A stretch of 64,000 nt of DNA from Monilinia fructicola (GCA_008692225.1 VICG01000003.1:62001-126000); one strand, 5' to 3'; shown: positions 11,534 through 23,661, counted from the first letter of the stretch. Made by a program: numbers and translations. Notes: a model not told the origin generated them from the letters alone.

Positions 11534-13732
11534 ATGGTCGAAACAAGTCGGCGCAAGCCTGCTGGCGAGACAATCAATTACCAAGCCCTTGATGACATTA
11601 CTATCAACTCGGAGCCATTTTCACCAGTTGTGGGTAGTGATAAAAAAGACCTTGTGCCTTTAACCCACGATAAATCATTGAGTGATGATGATGATACCTC
11701 TCACAGACAGAGAAAATCAACGCAGATGACATCAAATAGATCTGCTCCTTGGGAAATACATTGGAAGAAACCATCTTTTATTGGATTCATGCTTTTTGCC
11801 GGCCTTGTGTTGTCGCTCGCTCATCACTTTTATTATATGTCGTTAAGTGGCAATAGAACTGGGGATGAGAAAAAGCAAGCTTGGCCTACTCGGATTGGAA
11901 CCGGATTTGCTTTTCTAATCACATCTTGTCTCAAGGCGGCTACAACTGCTGCTCTAGGTCAATACGTCTGGATGGTTGTCAAACGTCAACCATTGACTAT
12001 AAGTATTGTTTTCTCCAGGCACTATAAGATCTATAGACTGACATTCATACAATAGAAAACTTAGACCGGTTATTTGCCTTATCTACAGATCCTATAGCAT
12101 TGTTTAGTGTAGAACTTTTGAAAGGTGCAAAACTTGCAATCCTGTTAGGTGCAATCACCTGGTATGTTTCAATGAACCTATAATCTTTCGAATTATAGGG
12201 ATGACGGCTAAACTATGTGCAGGCTTTTGGGACTTGCAAGCATTGCTCCTTCGGCAACCTTGACAATTGTTGCAAAGAATATCTCACAAGAAGTGCATTT
12301 GCCAATTCTTGATTTTTCCAAGGCCGTTTGGAACAACTCTATGGACGGCCAGTGGAATGCAGTCTTAGTTACCAACACTATTGCTATAAACACAGCCTCG
12401 AATATTGATGTATTGGGATTAGCTCGACAGGTATCGGGGTCAGAATGGTCGTATTCTCTACAATTTTATGGCCCTTCTGTAAAATGCAACAAGCCGAACA
12501 GCACACAGCAGGCCGTATTTGACAATATTACCAAGTATTATGAAGAGGAGAACATCTTTACCTACGATGATGAAAACGATGACCGGGCAAATACGACATT
12601 TGGTGTGGGCTCTGGAAGAATAATCTATACGTCGTGGAGTTCTTGGTATGCAGCAGGCACACCAAATACAGATGGTGGAAAACTCCCACCACCATTGGCA
12701 AGATATTCTTCTTCGTATCCTGAACTATGGATACAAACTTCAACTTCAGAAATGGTGTGCACCGCTGTGAACGCTTCTTTTAGCATTGCAGTATCATATA
12801 TAGATGGTATTCAGTACGTTACTCAGCAAGATGTTAAGATCATTGGGGACTATAACATATCTTATGTGAATGTTGGTAGTATTGAAAGTGGAGCTACCGT
12901 TACAAATTCAGATGGAGTCACAACGACAACTGCAACTGGTGCCTCGGCTCAGGTGTTATGGAATGAGTATATCCCACATATGTACGCCCTTGGAGCTATA
13001 CTTGGTGGAAACATTACTCTACAAGACACTACTCTGACCAATAGTCAAATGACGGAGCAGTATAGCGGATACGGGACAACAAATTTTCTTGGAACGGGGC
13101 TAATGGCCTGCGACGAGATTGCAAATACTCCGTTCAAGAATGAGAGTTCATACCTTGTTCGTAATGCTTCAGCAACCTTCACTAATACCTTCACTTCGAC
13201 TAGTCAACCTTGGCTATGTCGGAACCGAACCTTGGCACGTGGAATTGAGGATCTAGCGAACAATATAACTATTAGTTATCTCAGTTCTCCAGATTTGACG
13301 AGCGATGGTGATCCACAGAAAATTGTTACCTCTAACACAAACAACTACTACGTTTATCACCCCTTGTGGCTTCTTTTATCGTACGGGTTAGCATTGCTTT
13401 TTTCGACCATAGCCGTGGCTATTGGGGTCTACGCAATACGTTCGAATGGAGTGGTACACTCAAACTCATTTTCGGCTATTGTAGCCACAACACGAAACAC
13501 GGAATTGAATGGTTATCTGGGCAGGTCATCATTGGGTGCGGAGCCACTGCAAAGTAATGCTGGAGACCGTAGGCTGAAATTTGGGCCTGTGGTAAATCAA
13601 GCGACAACTGAAGATTCAAATTCTAGCGAAGAAACTGAGAGTCAATCGCCGACAGATGAGAAAATTCCTCATATTGCATTTGGTTTAGAAGAGAATATTG
13701 GGCAATTGAGGAAAGGAGAGCATTATAACTGA
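11534..13732 (+). CDS. Fungal multipass membrane protein, uncharacterised family
   Basis: Three exons, 11534..12002, 12056..12161 and 12223..13732, read in frame to 694 aa. The N-terminal about 75 residues are polar and disordered. Four hydrophobic segments follow: FIGFMLFAGLVLSLAHHFYY, GTGFAFLITSCLKAATTAAL, LLKGAKLAILLGAITWLLGL and a C-terminal one, LWLLLSYGLALLFSTIAVAI. Between the third and fourth is a large, probably extracytoplasmic domain of about 380 residues with numerous N-x-S/T sites and several Cys. A polar tail closes the protein. This organisation, with the WPTRIG...QYVW and LSTDPIALFSVELL elements, matches a common filamentous-fungal family that is sometimes labelled 'formylmethionine deformylase-like'. 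I see no deformylase motif, so that label should not be taken as function. Intron 2 uses TG|GTATGT and restores the Trp codon. Confidence 0.85.
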
Positions 13733-14028
13733 GGCCAAGTCTTGCTACCCAATCCGAATATAACGAGTATGCAAACGAGAACGCAACCTGGCCCCTTGTC
13801 TCTTATGATAATAGTGTCGAAAAGCTCAGCGACCTTTAAAAAATCCCAACGAGTACTAGGCTTGGTCATCCAAGATTGCAAATTTAGAGTTATCAGAGAA
13901 GAAAAAAGTTCCCAAGTTTGGAATGCTTTCACCCCTTGACAAAGTTCAAGGAGTTGAAGTTAGTGTTGCTTTAATTTATCAGGATAGTCCATCACCGAAG
14001 AACATTCTTCGGCAGCCTCTGACTATCT

Positions 14029-14335
14029 CTACAGCTGTGCGATCTTTTCCTCCAATACAGTCACAAATTCTGATCTTGAAGGCGTACGAAGACCATCATT
14101 TCCCTCAAAAGCAGCCTTAGCAATAGTGAGCACAGCTTCATCGGGGTCTCTTTGACAAAATCTGGAATGGAAATGAGATTTTCAAGTTGCATTAACCGTC
14201 TATTCGACCGCAGCACTCGTGTAAGCCTTGGTAAGGCTATTATTGTTTTTACAGTTGATAGGCATACTGATCCATCGAGGATGGTGTATGAAATGCTCCT
14301 GGCTTTACGACGGGAGCTTTATAATTAGAAGGCAT
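14029..14335 (-). CDS. Small spliced protein of 71 residues, unknown function
   Basis: Too short for an ORF scan, but a clean two-exon model exists on the minus strand: 14335..14253 and 14161..14029. The ATG opens MPSNYKAPVVKPGAFHTPSS; the intron has a GTAAAA donor and a CATTCCAG acceptor and restores a Leu codon (QL). The second exon reads RDPDEAVLTIAKAAFEGNDG and ends VLEEKIAQL before a stop. The product is small, soluble, slightly acidic and without Cys, with a predicted helical C-terminal half. No domain is recognised. Protein-like composition in the second exon and the phase-correct splice are the evidence; there is no expression evidence. Confidence 0.55.
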
Positions 14336-14887
14336 TTTACCGAAGTCAGAGGAGCCACTGGCTAACGGTCAAGCGAAGGGACGTGCTGCCATAGTGGTCT
14401 CAATGATCCCTTTTGGTCCGTGAAAGTTTGATTCAACGTTGAAAAATTGTCTCGTGCTTTGTATTACGAGGGATTCATGTTTGCCAATACACGATATCTA
14501 AGTTATATATTTCATATCTCTTCTTTAACCTCGACACATAAAAAATACTCCGATAGTGCAAACTACTGAGCTGAGCTATTTTCGGCCGCTTTGGGATTCA
14601 ACTCGTTGAAATATGCATGAAATACAACAGCATGTAAAGAACTGCGGGAGTTGATTCACTCACTAAGTCCACTCATTCAAGACACTGTGCCTCATCTGTA
14701 TGCTTACATATCCAGGGTCGCTGCATTTGTCCCTTAGCGAGATCTAAGAGAGATTTTTGAGATGAATATGAGCCTGGGATTTCTTGCTTTGGCATGATTT
14801 CGATCCTTTACTTACCTGCGTCTGAAATTTGTTAATTTCTTTGTCAGTATAGTTGCCATTCCTTATGAACCTGTGAAATGTACATCA

Positions 14888-15765
14888 CTAGATTTTCGAA
14901 CGAAGGTACGAGTGAAGATTCTTGAAAGTAGATACCAGCCATAAAGTTATAACCTTAGCATAATAGCATGGCAATGATAGTAAGCATAATAGTGGTGAGG
15001 GATATTCCAACATATCCACCGCCTGCTGTCCTAGCCGACTTCCATGAGGTGGGTTTCTGCCAAATATACTCCACGCGATTTCGACAAGGTGAGACTGAAA
15101 ATAACCTTCACTCGCCTATTTATTCACTCTCAGTGAGATGACATACCTGCGTGACCTCAAATTTGTGAGAAAATAAATATCGGTCGAAGACTGTAATGGT
15201 CAGGATTAGAGTTGTACTTAAAGACACCTCTCAACCGAAGATGCCATCCGCCATCCTCGCCACAAAGGCTCTTTCTGGCCCCCCACTGCACTCGGACACT
15301 ACAAAGAGATGAAGGTGAGTAGATAGGGCATGAGAATAGTTTCCGAATATACACAGCTGATCATGAGCAAAGGTCGATAGTGTCTTCAGATAAGAATATG
15401 GACTGTGCTTGTGATAAACTGGAATGATAATAAATGTATAAACAACATAAAAACAACAACCAAGTACAATGGTAAAAACAAGTTGTTCTTCCAACTTATA
15501 GGCAGATAGAGTGTAAATATTCTACAAATAGTTACTTGATTCAATCATCACGTGTGGTTTCCTCGATAGAACTACTCGCTTGTATCACATTGCTGAGATT
15601 AAGCGCTAAAAAGAACCAAACTTCGATATCGATGTTTAAACTCAGGTCTGGCGGAGGCTTTTTCTCTCCTATATATGATTCCTCGGAATTCCATCCTAGA
15701 AATATCATGAGAACTGCGTTCTTTCCGATGAAACCCAATACCTTAACACTTTTATCCGAGACCAT
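14888..15765 (-). CDS. Possible four-exon membrane protein (tentative model or relic)
   Basis: A frame of 228 codons can be assembled on the minus strand from 15765..15589, 15494..15236, 15190..15147 and 15094..14888. The two downstream introns have good 3' ends: one has a CCTGACC branch and CATTACAG acceptor, the next a TTATTTTCAG acceptor. The donors are GTGATA, GTTGAG and GTATGT. The product has a hydrophobic segment at LVFTIVLGCCFYVVYTFIII and a stretch FDRYLFSHKFEVTQSHLVEI that reads like conserved fungal membrane protein. The C-terminal part is less convincing: the alternative frame after the last acceptor gives a membrane-like tail instead. It may be a degenerate gene. No family is named with confidence. 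Confidence 0.35.
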
Positions 15766-17555
15766 TTAATTTCGTTGTCGGTCTTTCTATTCAATTATGA
15801 GTGTATTGAAGTTGGAATTATCGCTGCCCTTTTTTTCAGTATATGTTTACAAACACGTTGAGACGAGAGAATATTGACAACATGAATTCAGATGTATACT
15901 GCATTTCTCACACACGGAGACTTAATGAGCAATGAGTATTCATGATGAGACGTATTGATGCAATTGTCAAGAGCATTGTTACAAAACGCTCACGACGTTA
16001 GATGAGCTTTATAGAGAGGAGCAGATACTACGCGCAAGATTGCGAAGAAAGATTACGGATGTGAATTATCAATTCAATCTATCACAGACCTTGTTGAATA
16101 GCAAGCGTAAAGGTGGTATTCACCTAGGAAATGGATAAAATAGACAAAATCATAAACCTCTAGCGATGTTATAAAAGACTTCCACACACACTCGAGAGAG
16201 AACACATTCTGTGTGTGCATTGCTCCATGGCATACAAGTAGGAACAAGCTGATATCTGATATCTTTCTCCTGGCGCGAATAAGGCAAGGTCATATATACT
16301 AGTGATAAACTGAATTCTCTCCTCGAATAGGACCGGTGAAAATTCTACGGGGATTGACTATCATTTCTGCTCGTCAGAGGAAGTTACTGTCATCTTGAAC
16401 AAAATTTTCTTGCTGTTGCCTTTCAGATCATCGTTGATTTTCAAAGATAATAATTATATTCATGTGTTATTGTCTCTAGTCAAACATCTGCCTACTCAAA
16501 GATTGAGGTCTTCAAGCCCCATTCAAATATCATGACAGACGTAAATCTTCCCCTAACTTGCCCTGTATTATTTTGCCAACAATTTCGTATTATAAGAATT
16601 TTTTCAATTCCATGAAATTCCATGCTTTCTGCGTGATATGATGGCCAGAGAAACATCCTAGAGTAGGCTATAATTAGACATAGTCCTGAAAATTTTAAAT
16701 AGCCATGATATTTAGTTCAAGAGAGCTAGTATAGCATGAAGATGAGTTATGAACAATGAGAATGCTTATAGCTCAGAAAGATTGTTAAGTTCCAGAGTGA
16801 ATAACGCTACTTTAATGAGGAACTTGGTATGCACTGGCAACAGACGACCCAGTGCACCAGAACTCACTCGGAAATATATTCTACATGACCAGACTTTGCG
16901 ACGGAAATACTAACATGAAGCTACAATGACGGAACGCACCACAAGGGCGAGAAGCTCGATGCACATAATTTACAATGGTAGGGGAAGAGTAGCCAAGAAA
17001 TACACCTGTTCCTTTCAAGAGCTTGTTCTTGAATCTATTGCAGATTCATCCATGAGTTGTTTTGGGGCGCGGGCAAGAATACTACAAGTACCGAAGAGCG
17101 TTCAAGGTAGATCGCTATCATTGCAACGAAAGGACTACGTCACGCACCTGACTTTTCCTGACCCATAGCTACACTAGTAAACAGGAACAGTGTCCGAAGG
17201 ATAGAATCAGGTAACTAGCACGTACGTTGAAGCTATTGCTATCAACAGCGCGCTCTTCCACAACTTTTGATATATGTGACCTTTGAGCTCTTTTCCTGGT
17301 GCGGGGTATACATGCTTTCTATATATATGCAGCCATTTCATGATATGTAAAATTGTGACAGGAAGGTGGAGAAAGAAGTAAATGCAGAGGTAAGGAGATA
17401 CCCAGAGAGTGGCCCTAACCAGTCTATTTCAAAGAAACGAGTTTGGGCACACTTTTCCTCCCTCGCACTTGAAAGGATCCTTCTCGTCTGGAGGAAAGTA
17501 TGAGAATAGGCATGGGGATGGAAGTTGAACGTCTATATTATGTACTATCTGAGAC
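15766..17555. other. intergenic
   Basis: About 1.8 kb with no supported gene. An 80-codon plus-strand open frame (16926-17168) has no protein-like features. The final few hundred bases are the presumed TRM61 3' flank. Confidence 0.45.
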
Positions 17556-19148
17556 TTAGGCTTCGACCTTTACTTCTGTCTCCACTTTATCCGTCCCATT
17601 CGCCCCATTGACAATACCCTCCCCATTACCTGTCGTCGCAGCAGCGGTTATCTCTGGTTTGACATGGCTAGCTCTCGCTGCTTTCTTCATTTGCCTTTTA
17701 CTCATAGGCAATTCAGCTTGTTTCCTCTCACTAGTTTCCACTTCGCCATTAAAGTTAACAGCCCACTTCTCTCTTGCTTTCTTTTCATCCTCTGCACTCC
17801 ATTCCCTTGGCAATACTGCAAACACCAAATACGAAGTATGAGTCCTGACATCTGGTTCCGTCTTATGTATTAATTTTCCTTCCTTGTAAATCTTACCCTC
17901 TACTAAACTCTTTATCAAGGTTGCCCTAGTGTTTGGGTTTTGTCTTGGCATCTTTTCTGGGGCGTCACCTTTCTGGTGAAAACCTTGATGTCCAGTTTCG
18001 ACCTCTAACAATCGACTAACCGCTTCCTCAACGGTTGCTGGTGTAGTTTGTAAGCCTCTTTGAACTCCATTATCAATACCTATTCTTTCTCGACGGATCT
18101 CAAATCGTTTCGCCGATAGTTCTACCATTTCAATATCAACCCAGCCAAGTTGTCGCATAACAGAGATAGTCCGTTGGACTTGTTCGATACAGGGAGAGAA
18201 AGTGCATAGGTGAACTGGTGCTTCGGGATTGAGAGCAGAGACAAATGGTTCGGTGATGGGTTTGATAGGAGTCAGTTCCCCGTTGGGACCTTTGATAGGA
18301 GGTGGAGGAGACCGAGTAAGATGTGGGAGTGCCAACCATGGAGCGGGCAAGTCCAGGAATATAGACTCTGCCTTTGGGCTTTTGCCATCCACCAAAAATC
18401 CATCCTCACATACATCTCGATGTGTAATCTCTACAATTTTATCCAATCCGTGTTCCTCTAGTTCTTCAACCAATTTCGCATGTCGCGGTTGATGGAATTC
18501 AAAGCTCCAGACTTTTCCCAACTTGCGCTTCTTCGTAGTATGCTCATCTGGATATCCGCTAAATACAGCTCTTGTCGATGCATGTGTGAATGACCCACTA
18601 CCAGCTCCTGCTTCAATTATACTTGTTCCAGGTCTTGCGCGTATGCGATGTAATATATAACTGTAATCGGGTGTATAGACAACTTGTGTTCGATGTGGTA
18701 ACGAGTTAGTCCAGTTTTCTGGTGTAGGTGGTAGAAAATGTATAAATCCGCTCCCAGCAGCTACAGCTTCTGCCATCTCCTTGGTTGCGCTGGCAGGGGT
18801 CGAAGATCCATCATCGGCATTTTCTGTCATGAATTCTGCAGCCTTTGGAGTATCAGTAGTTTCCACGTCGTCTCGTTTTCTCTTCTTGTCGCCTCTTCGT
18901 CCTCTAGATCCAGTGTCGACTTTCGATGCAAGAACCTGAGTTCCCCATGGTATTCCAATCAAGGTTGTATGCGGAAAGGATCCAAATCGAGTATTTGTCA
19001 CCTTCCCCTCTGCGTATCCTTCATCATTTTCGTCGAAGCTCTTTAGGATTGTTGGAGTTTGGAGATCTCTTTTCAAATGTAGAATGGCCAATTGATCTGC
19101 AGAAGAAACCTCCCCGGGATAGAGAAATGGAGATCTCTTGGTAGTCAT
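17556..19148 (-). CDS. TRM61: tRNA (adenine(58)-N1)-methyltransferase catalytic subunit Trm61
   Basis: Trm61, with Trm6, methylates N1 of adenosine 58 in tRNA (m1A58) in the nucleus. This is a single exon of 530 aa, longer than the yeast enzyme because of insertions. The N-terminal barrel includes FPHTTLIGIPWGTQV and, after a Lys/Arg-rich insert (about 80-125) that could act as a nuclear localisation signal, FIHFLPPTPENWTNSLPHRT and YTPDYSYIL. The SAM-binding motif I is IIEAGAGSGSFTHA near residues 175-190, followed by the HRDVCEDGF and SIFLDLPAPWLALPHL motifs of this class (the D-L-P-A-P-W is the catalytic/post-motif region). The C-terminus is extended and Lys/Glu-rich. The gene is divergent from CysRS, with 351 bp between the start codons. 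Confidence 0.95.
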   Translation of the reverse strand: MTTKRSPFLYPGEVSSADQLAILHLKRDLQTPTILKSFDENDEGYAEGKVTNTRFGSFPHTTLIGIPWGTQVLASKVDTGSRGRRGDKKRKRDDVETTDTPKAAEFMTENADDGSSTPASATKEMAEAVAAGSGFIHFLPPTPENWTNSLPHRTQVVYTPDYSYILHRIRARPGTSIIEAGAGSGSFTHASTRAVFSGYPDEHTTKKRKLGKVWSFEFHQPRHAKLVEELEEHGLDKIVEITHRDVCEDGFLVDGKSPKAESIFLDLPAPWLALPHLTRSPPPPIKGPNGELTPIKPITEPFVSALNPEAPVHLCTFSPCIEQVQRTISVMRQLGWVDIEMVELSAKRFEIRRERIGIDNGVQRGLQTTPATVEEAVSRLLEVETGHQGFHQKGDAPEKMPRQNPNTRATLIKSLVEGKIYKEGKLIHKTEPDVRTHTSYLVFAVLPREWSAEDEKKAREKWAVNFNGEVETSERKQAELPMSKRQMKKAARASHVKPEITAAATTGNGEGIVNGANGTDKVETEVKVEA

Positions 19149-19499
19149 ATCTGTAAATTGTTGTGGTTGTTTTTTTGCGACAAAGCTCTAGACTTTTCCG
19201 CTGTCTTATGATATTGATTTCTTCCTTTTGACAACAGAAATAATTTTACAAGGCTAATAAGGTTGTCCCTCATTCTGATTTTTACATAAGGCTGAAATGT
19301 AGCCTCGTAACAAAAATTAATTTATCCCTCAGCCTAATGTTATCATTGTCAGTCATTCTTAATTCATACCGCACTCGTAACGAACGAATCAACCACTTCC
19401 CCTTCGCCCTCCCTACTCACACCTACAATCCCAATCTGCAACTCTATCACAAAGAAGGTGACTCAAGATTGACTCAATATCTTCTCATATTTTGACTGA
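19149..19499. promoter_or_regulatory. divergent TRM61-CysRS promoter
   Basis: 351 bp separate the two divergent start codons. A C/T-rich tract (about 19396-19440) lies on the CysRS side. Both genes serve tRNA function, so co-regulation is plausible, but no specific operator is identified. Confidence 0.6.
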
Positions 19500-22043
19500 A
19501 TGCTTCTTTCTCTACGCTCTTTAAGATATTATACTTCTTCTTATTCTCATTTTCATGTTCTGTCAATTAGAAAGTTTGAGACAAATAACCTCATAAAAAT
19601 GGATCAATTGAAGGTTCACAACTCATTGAAGCCCGGGGCTCCAGTCCCATTTGTTCCTATCGAGAAGGGAAAGGTTACTTGGTATGCTTGCGGACCTACA
19701 GTATATGATCATTCGCATTTGGGTCATGCTAGGAATTATGTTTCTACCGATATCATACGAAGAATTCTGAAAGATTATTTCGGGTTTGATTTGAAGTTTG
19801 TTATGAACATTACAGATGTCGATGACAAGGTGGGATGCGCAGAATTAGGAATGGCGGGGGTAATTGACTGATGATCTGTGACAGATTATCCTTAAAGCCA
19901 GAAGACAAAAGTTATTGGAGTTGGAGAAGTCGAAAACATATACCGAATCTGAACTCTCAAAGCTGACCGCAGAAGCTTTTCAGTCATATGCAACCTCAAA
20001 CCTTCCCGAATTACTGAAAGACGGTACCCAACTTACACCTAGCAACTATGTGGAAAAGAGGGATGCTGCCTATGGAAAGGTATTGGCAGGTGAAACCTTG
20101 ACTGGGGAAGGGAAGCCAGGAGATGCGGAAGCTAAGATAAAGATGCACATTAGCAATCTTTCCTCCGCGGCGCAAGCAATACAACAGGAGAAGATCTTTG
20201 GCGGAGCAGATGAAATACTTCTTCCTTACCTTGACTCCTTATACAAGGATTCGATCGATGCTAAGGATCATAGTATCTTCACGAATGTCACACAGTACTG
20301 GGAGGACCAATTTATGGAAGATATGGATGCACTGAATGTTATACGGCCAGATGTCATTACAAGAGTCACCACCTATGTACCAAAGATTGCTGTTTTTGTG
20401 GAAAAAATCATTCAGAAGGGATTCGCATATGAATCAGATGGGTCTGTTTATTTCGATATTGCAGCGTTCGAGAAAGCCGGTAATCCTTACGCACGCTTGC
20501 GACCAGAAAGCAAAAATGACAAAGCTTTACAAGAAGAAGGAGAAGGGTCACTATCAAAGAATTTGGGTGGTAAGCGAGGAGCAGGAGATTTTGCTCTTTG
20601 GAAGAAGTCAAAAGCTGGAGAGCCAAGCTGGCCCAGTCCGTGGGGTGAAGGTAGACCTGGGTGGCATATTGAGTGCTCTGTTATGGCTTCTGATGTGCTG
20701 GGATCAAAGATGGATATTCATTCCGGTGGTATTGATCTTGCATTCCCTCACCATGATAACGAACTGGCGCAAAGCGAGGCGTATTTCTGCGAACATGAAC
20801 ATGGACCGCATGAATGGGTAAACTACTTTTTGCATATGGGACATCTTTCTATTGCAGGATCCAAGATGTCAAAATCACTGAAGAATTTTCAAACAATTCG
20901 AGATGCACTGGCTACTGATTATACCCCTCGGTCAATGAGAATAGTGTTCTTGATGGGAAGATGGAATGATGGCGTTGAGATCTCGCCAGAATATGAGGCT
21001 GATGGCTGATGGATGGGAAGCCACTGTGAATAATTTCTTTGTAAACGTCAAGTCACTCATCATCGAGGCTGGAAATTCAACATCTGTCGAGGAGTTGAAA
21101 ACTCTCTCAATTCATGCAGAATTGCAAACAGCTTTGGACAAAGCAGAAGCAGATCTTCAGACCGCTCTCACAGAATCATTCGATACACCACGCGCAATGC
21201 TTATTTTACAAGAGCTGATCAAGGAATCAAATGTCCACATCGGCTCCCACAAGTCTGACCTTGACATTAAGGGTCTTGAGAAGATTGGTCGGTGGTAACC
21301 AAAATTGTTGGAATATTCGGCCTCGACGCAAATGCAACAGCGCCATACGATGGGCTGGGTTGGGCTAGTGCTTCTGTGGATAGCAATCATACACCCGAGC
21401 AGATTGTGGAACCTTATTCCCAAGTGTTCGAGCAAGTCAAACAAGAGATTGAAGGCTTATCTTTACACTCCGAGGCACTTGATAAGTTACTCAGTACAGA
21501 TGTTGACAGTGAATTCGCTTCACTCGCATCTTCTGGCACAAAAGATCAAGAAGCTCTTGCCTTACCATATATTCGTGCCGTTGCCAAGACCAGAGATGAG
21601 TTGCGAAGAGTAGCACCAACTTCCGAGCACAAGAAGCACATCTTGTCATTATCCGATCGCATCCGTGATAACGATCTTACAAATCTCGGTGTGTATTTGG
21701 ATGATCGACCAGACGGTCAAGGTTCACTCATCAAATTCATCCAAGAGAGGAACTCCTAGCGCAAAGAGAAGAGAAATTGGCCAAGGAAAGGGAGAGGGCG
21801 GCACAAAAAGAAGCGGCCAAACTTGCCAGAGAGAAGTTGGAGCAAGAGAGGCTTGAAAAGGCGAAGCTTAACCCAGTTGATATGTTCAAGGATGATAGAT
21901 TTATTGCATGGGATTCTGATGGCATACCAACCAAGACGAAAGATGGAGAAGATGTTCCCAAGAGCGCATTGAAGAAGTTGAAGAAGGATTGGGAGAGACA
22001 AAAGAAGGCGCATGAAGATTGGAAGGCGAAGGCGCAGTCATGA
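19500..22043 (+). CDS. CRS1: Cysteinyl-tRNA synthetase, reading frame broken by three single-base indels
   Basis: The class I synthetase charges tRNA-Cys. Exon 1 is 19500..19829 and the intron 19830..19884 (GTGGGA to GTGACAG). Signatures seen: [10 protein letters not shown] (zinc Cys), HLGH as the HIGH motif, HIECSVM and HHDNELAQ (zinc ligands), and KMSKS within [14 protein letters not shown]. The C-terminal region is the Lys/Glu-rich eukaryotic extension ending in an NPVDMF...WDSDGIPT block. Three frame changes interrupt the 3' half: an extra T at about 20992 between SPE and MRLMADGWE, a missing base at about 21295 after TGG (TGGTAACC where TGGGTAACC restores the frame), and a missing base at about 21750 (GAGAGGAACTC). 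The protein is collinear and conserved across all three breaks. The first ATG (19500) precedes a basic, Ser-rich presequence-like stretch; a second ATG at 19599 starts the conserved body. Confidence 0.9.
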
Positions 22044-23661
22044 GAGTTTACCGGCGCATGTGGGAAAGGGGAGGCGAAAAGTATAAAGAGTGGTCTGTCT
22101 TGAGGTTATTGGTGAGGGTGTTGAGCATTGAAGATATCATGTATGGTCTTCGACTTTGAGCAGTTCACTATAGAAAATTCGAGAAATCAATTGACTTTTA
22201 TGGTCTCTCCAATCAAGCATATAATATAAGTATGAAGTTTCACGTTGAGCAGTTCATCATGGAAGAATCGAGCCATCACACGATTGCTGTCTTCCGAGCC
22301 GAGGATGTGATGTATAAAGTTTCGGCATTAACACAACCACAGTCGATGATAAAGAAGTCTAGAAGAGGTCTGCTTACAAACGGCCTTTCGAACTGAAGAG
22401 ATCATATATGAAGGTTTCGCATTAGCATTTTATTTTTCTTATATGTGAATGGAGAAATGAGAAATGAGAAATGATTCGACTTTGACTTTTGGCTTGTGCC
22501 TAATGTTTTGGCGGCAAAAGAAAAGGCAGTTTGGTTTACTGTATTCAGGTCAACTTGTTTTTTATAGCAAGTAATACTCGGTACTAGGTTAGATAGACAG
22601 CTGGAAATAGATACTGATAAACGTTTCGATGACTATTAGGTGTCTAGGTAGGTGGGTAGGTAGTTAGTTGATTGATTGATTGACGCCCCGCTGGGCCATT
22701 GCCGTGGAGGCTTCTTCGCTTCGCTCTATTATTGTGATAGGGAGGAAAAGGGAGAAGTTGGGGAGAAGTTAGAGTCGCAAGGCAGTGCCTACTGGGTGAT
22801 TGATTATTAAGCAACTAATTAGTAAGGTAGAGAGAGTATCGCCAACTACCCAATGAGTACGAAGGCAAGTACAGTTGGAGGTTAGAGGTCAGAAGTTAGA
22901 GGTTAGCGTATATTTATTATTATATCTCGCATCATCTCGTATCTAACCCAAGATACCCAAATGTACCCAATGAAGGATAATACCAATACCAAACTCGAGT
23001 AGCAATATCAATCAATACCAAATACCAAATACCAAATACCAAAATACCAAATACCAAATACCAAATACCAAATACCAAATACCAAATACCAAATACCAAA
23101 TACCAAATACCAAATACTAATACCAATACCGTTAAGATTACACACACACTTACGGAGAACACTCACTCTTACGGATATCCATAGTAACCACGAGTGCAGA
23201 AGAATGCACCTTCCACATTTTCCCTAGTTAATCAATGAATTCTTTCAATTCTTTCAACCTTGGAAGTCTTTAATTCTTTTATTTCTTTAATTCTTCAATT
23301 CTTTGGACTCCTTGATTAATTATTTTCTTCTTTGAACGCTCCTTCCTTCCTCGTTAATAATCCTCTTACCCCACATTCCCTATATGAACATTCATCCCAT
23401 TCATCCCATTTGTCCATTTCCTTATTTGTCCACTTTTGCTTTTTCTTCCATGTTTATACCTTAAAACATCTTGCAATATAAGAATTTGACCCGCCAACGT
23501 TAATATCCCGTCCTCACCGTCCACCTTTTATGTGAGGATGATATGATATTCACGATATTTCATACGATTCCAGAGTCAGATACTCTAATAATACGGAGAT
23601 TTTACGTGAAGATAGAGAGAGAGAGGTAGATTGGATTGGATTGGACAGAGAGAAGGTATGT
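22044..23661. other. intergenic with simple repeats
   Basis: No gene. It contains the CysRS 3' flank, short GATTGATT and TAGGTAGG runs near 22640-22680, and the 7-bp array at 23014-23117. A T-rich tract (ATTCTTT-type repeats) follows at about 23235-23340. Confidence 0.5.
23014..23117. repeat. 7-bp tandem repeat, about 14 copies
   Basis: The unit AAATACC is repeated almost perfectly, with one AAAATACC step near 23040. Read on the minus strand it gives a repetitive FGIWYLV open frame, which is a by-product of the repeat and not a gene. Confidence 0.9.

Noticed and set aside
18136..19144. Several frames opposite or overlapping TRM61
   Set aside because: Shadows of the real TRM61 coding strand.
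22932..23162. Minus-strand frame rich in FGIWYLV repeats
   Set aside because: Produced entirely by the 7-bp AAATACC array.
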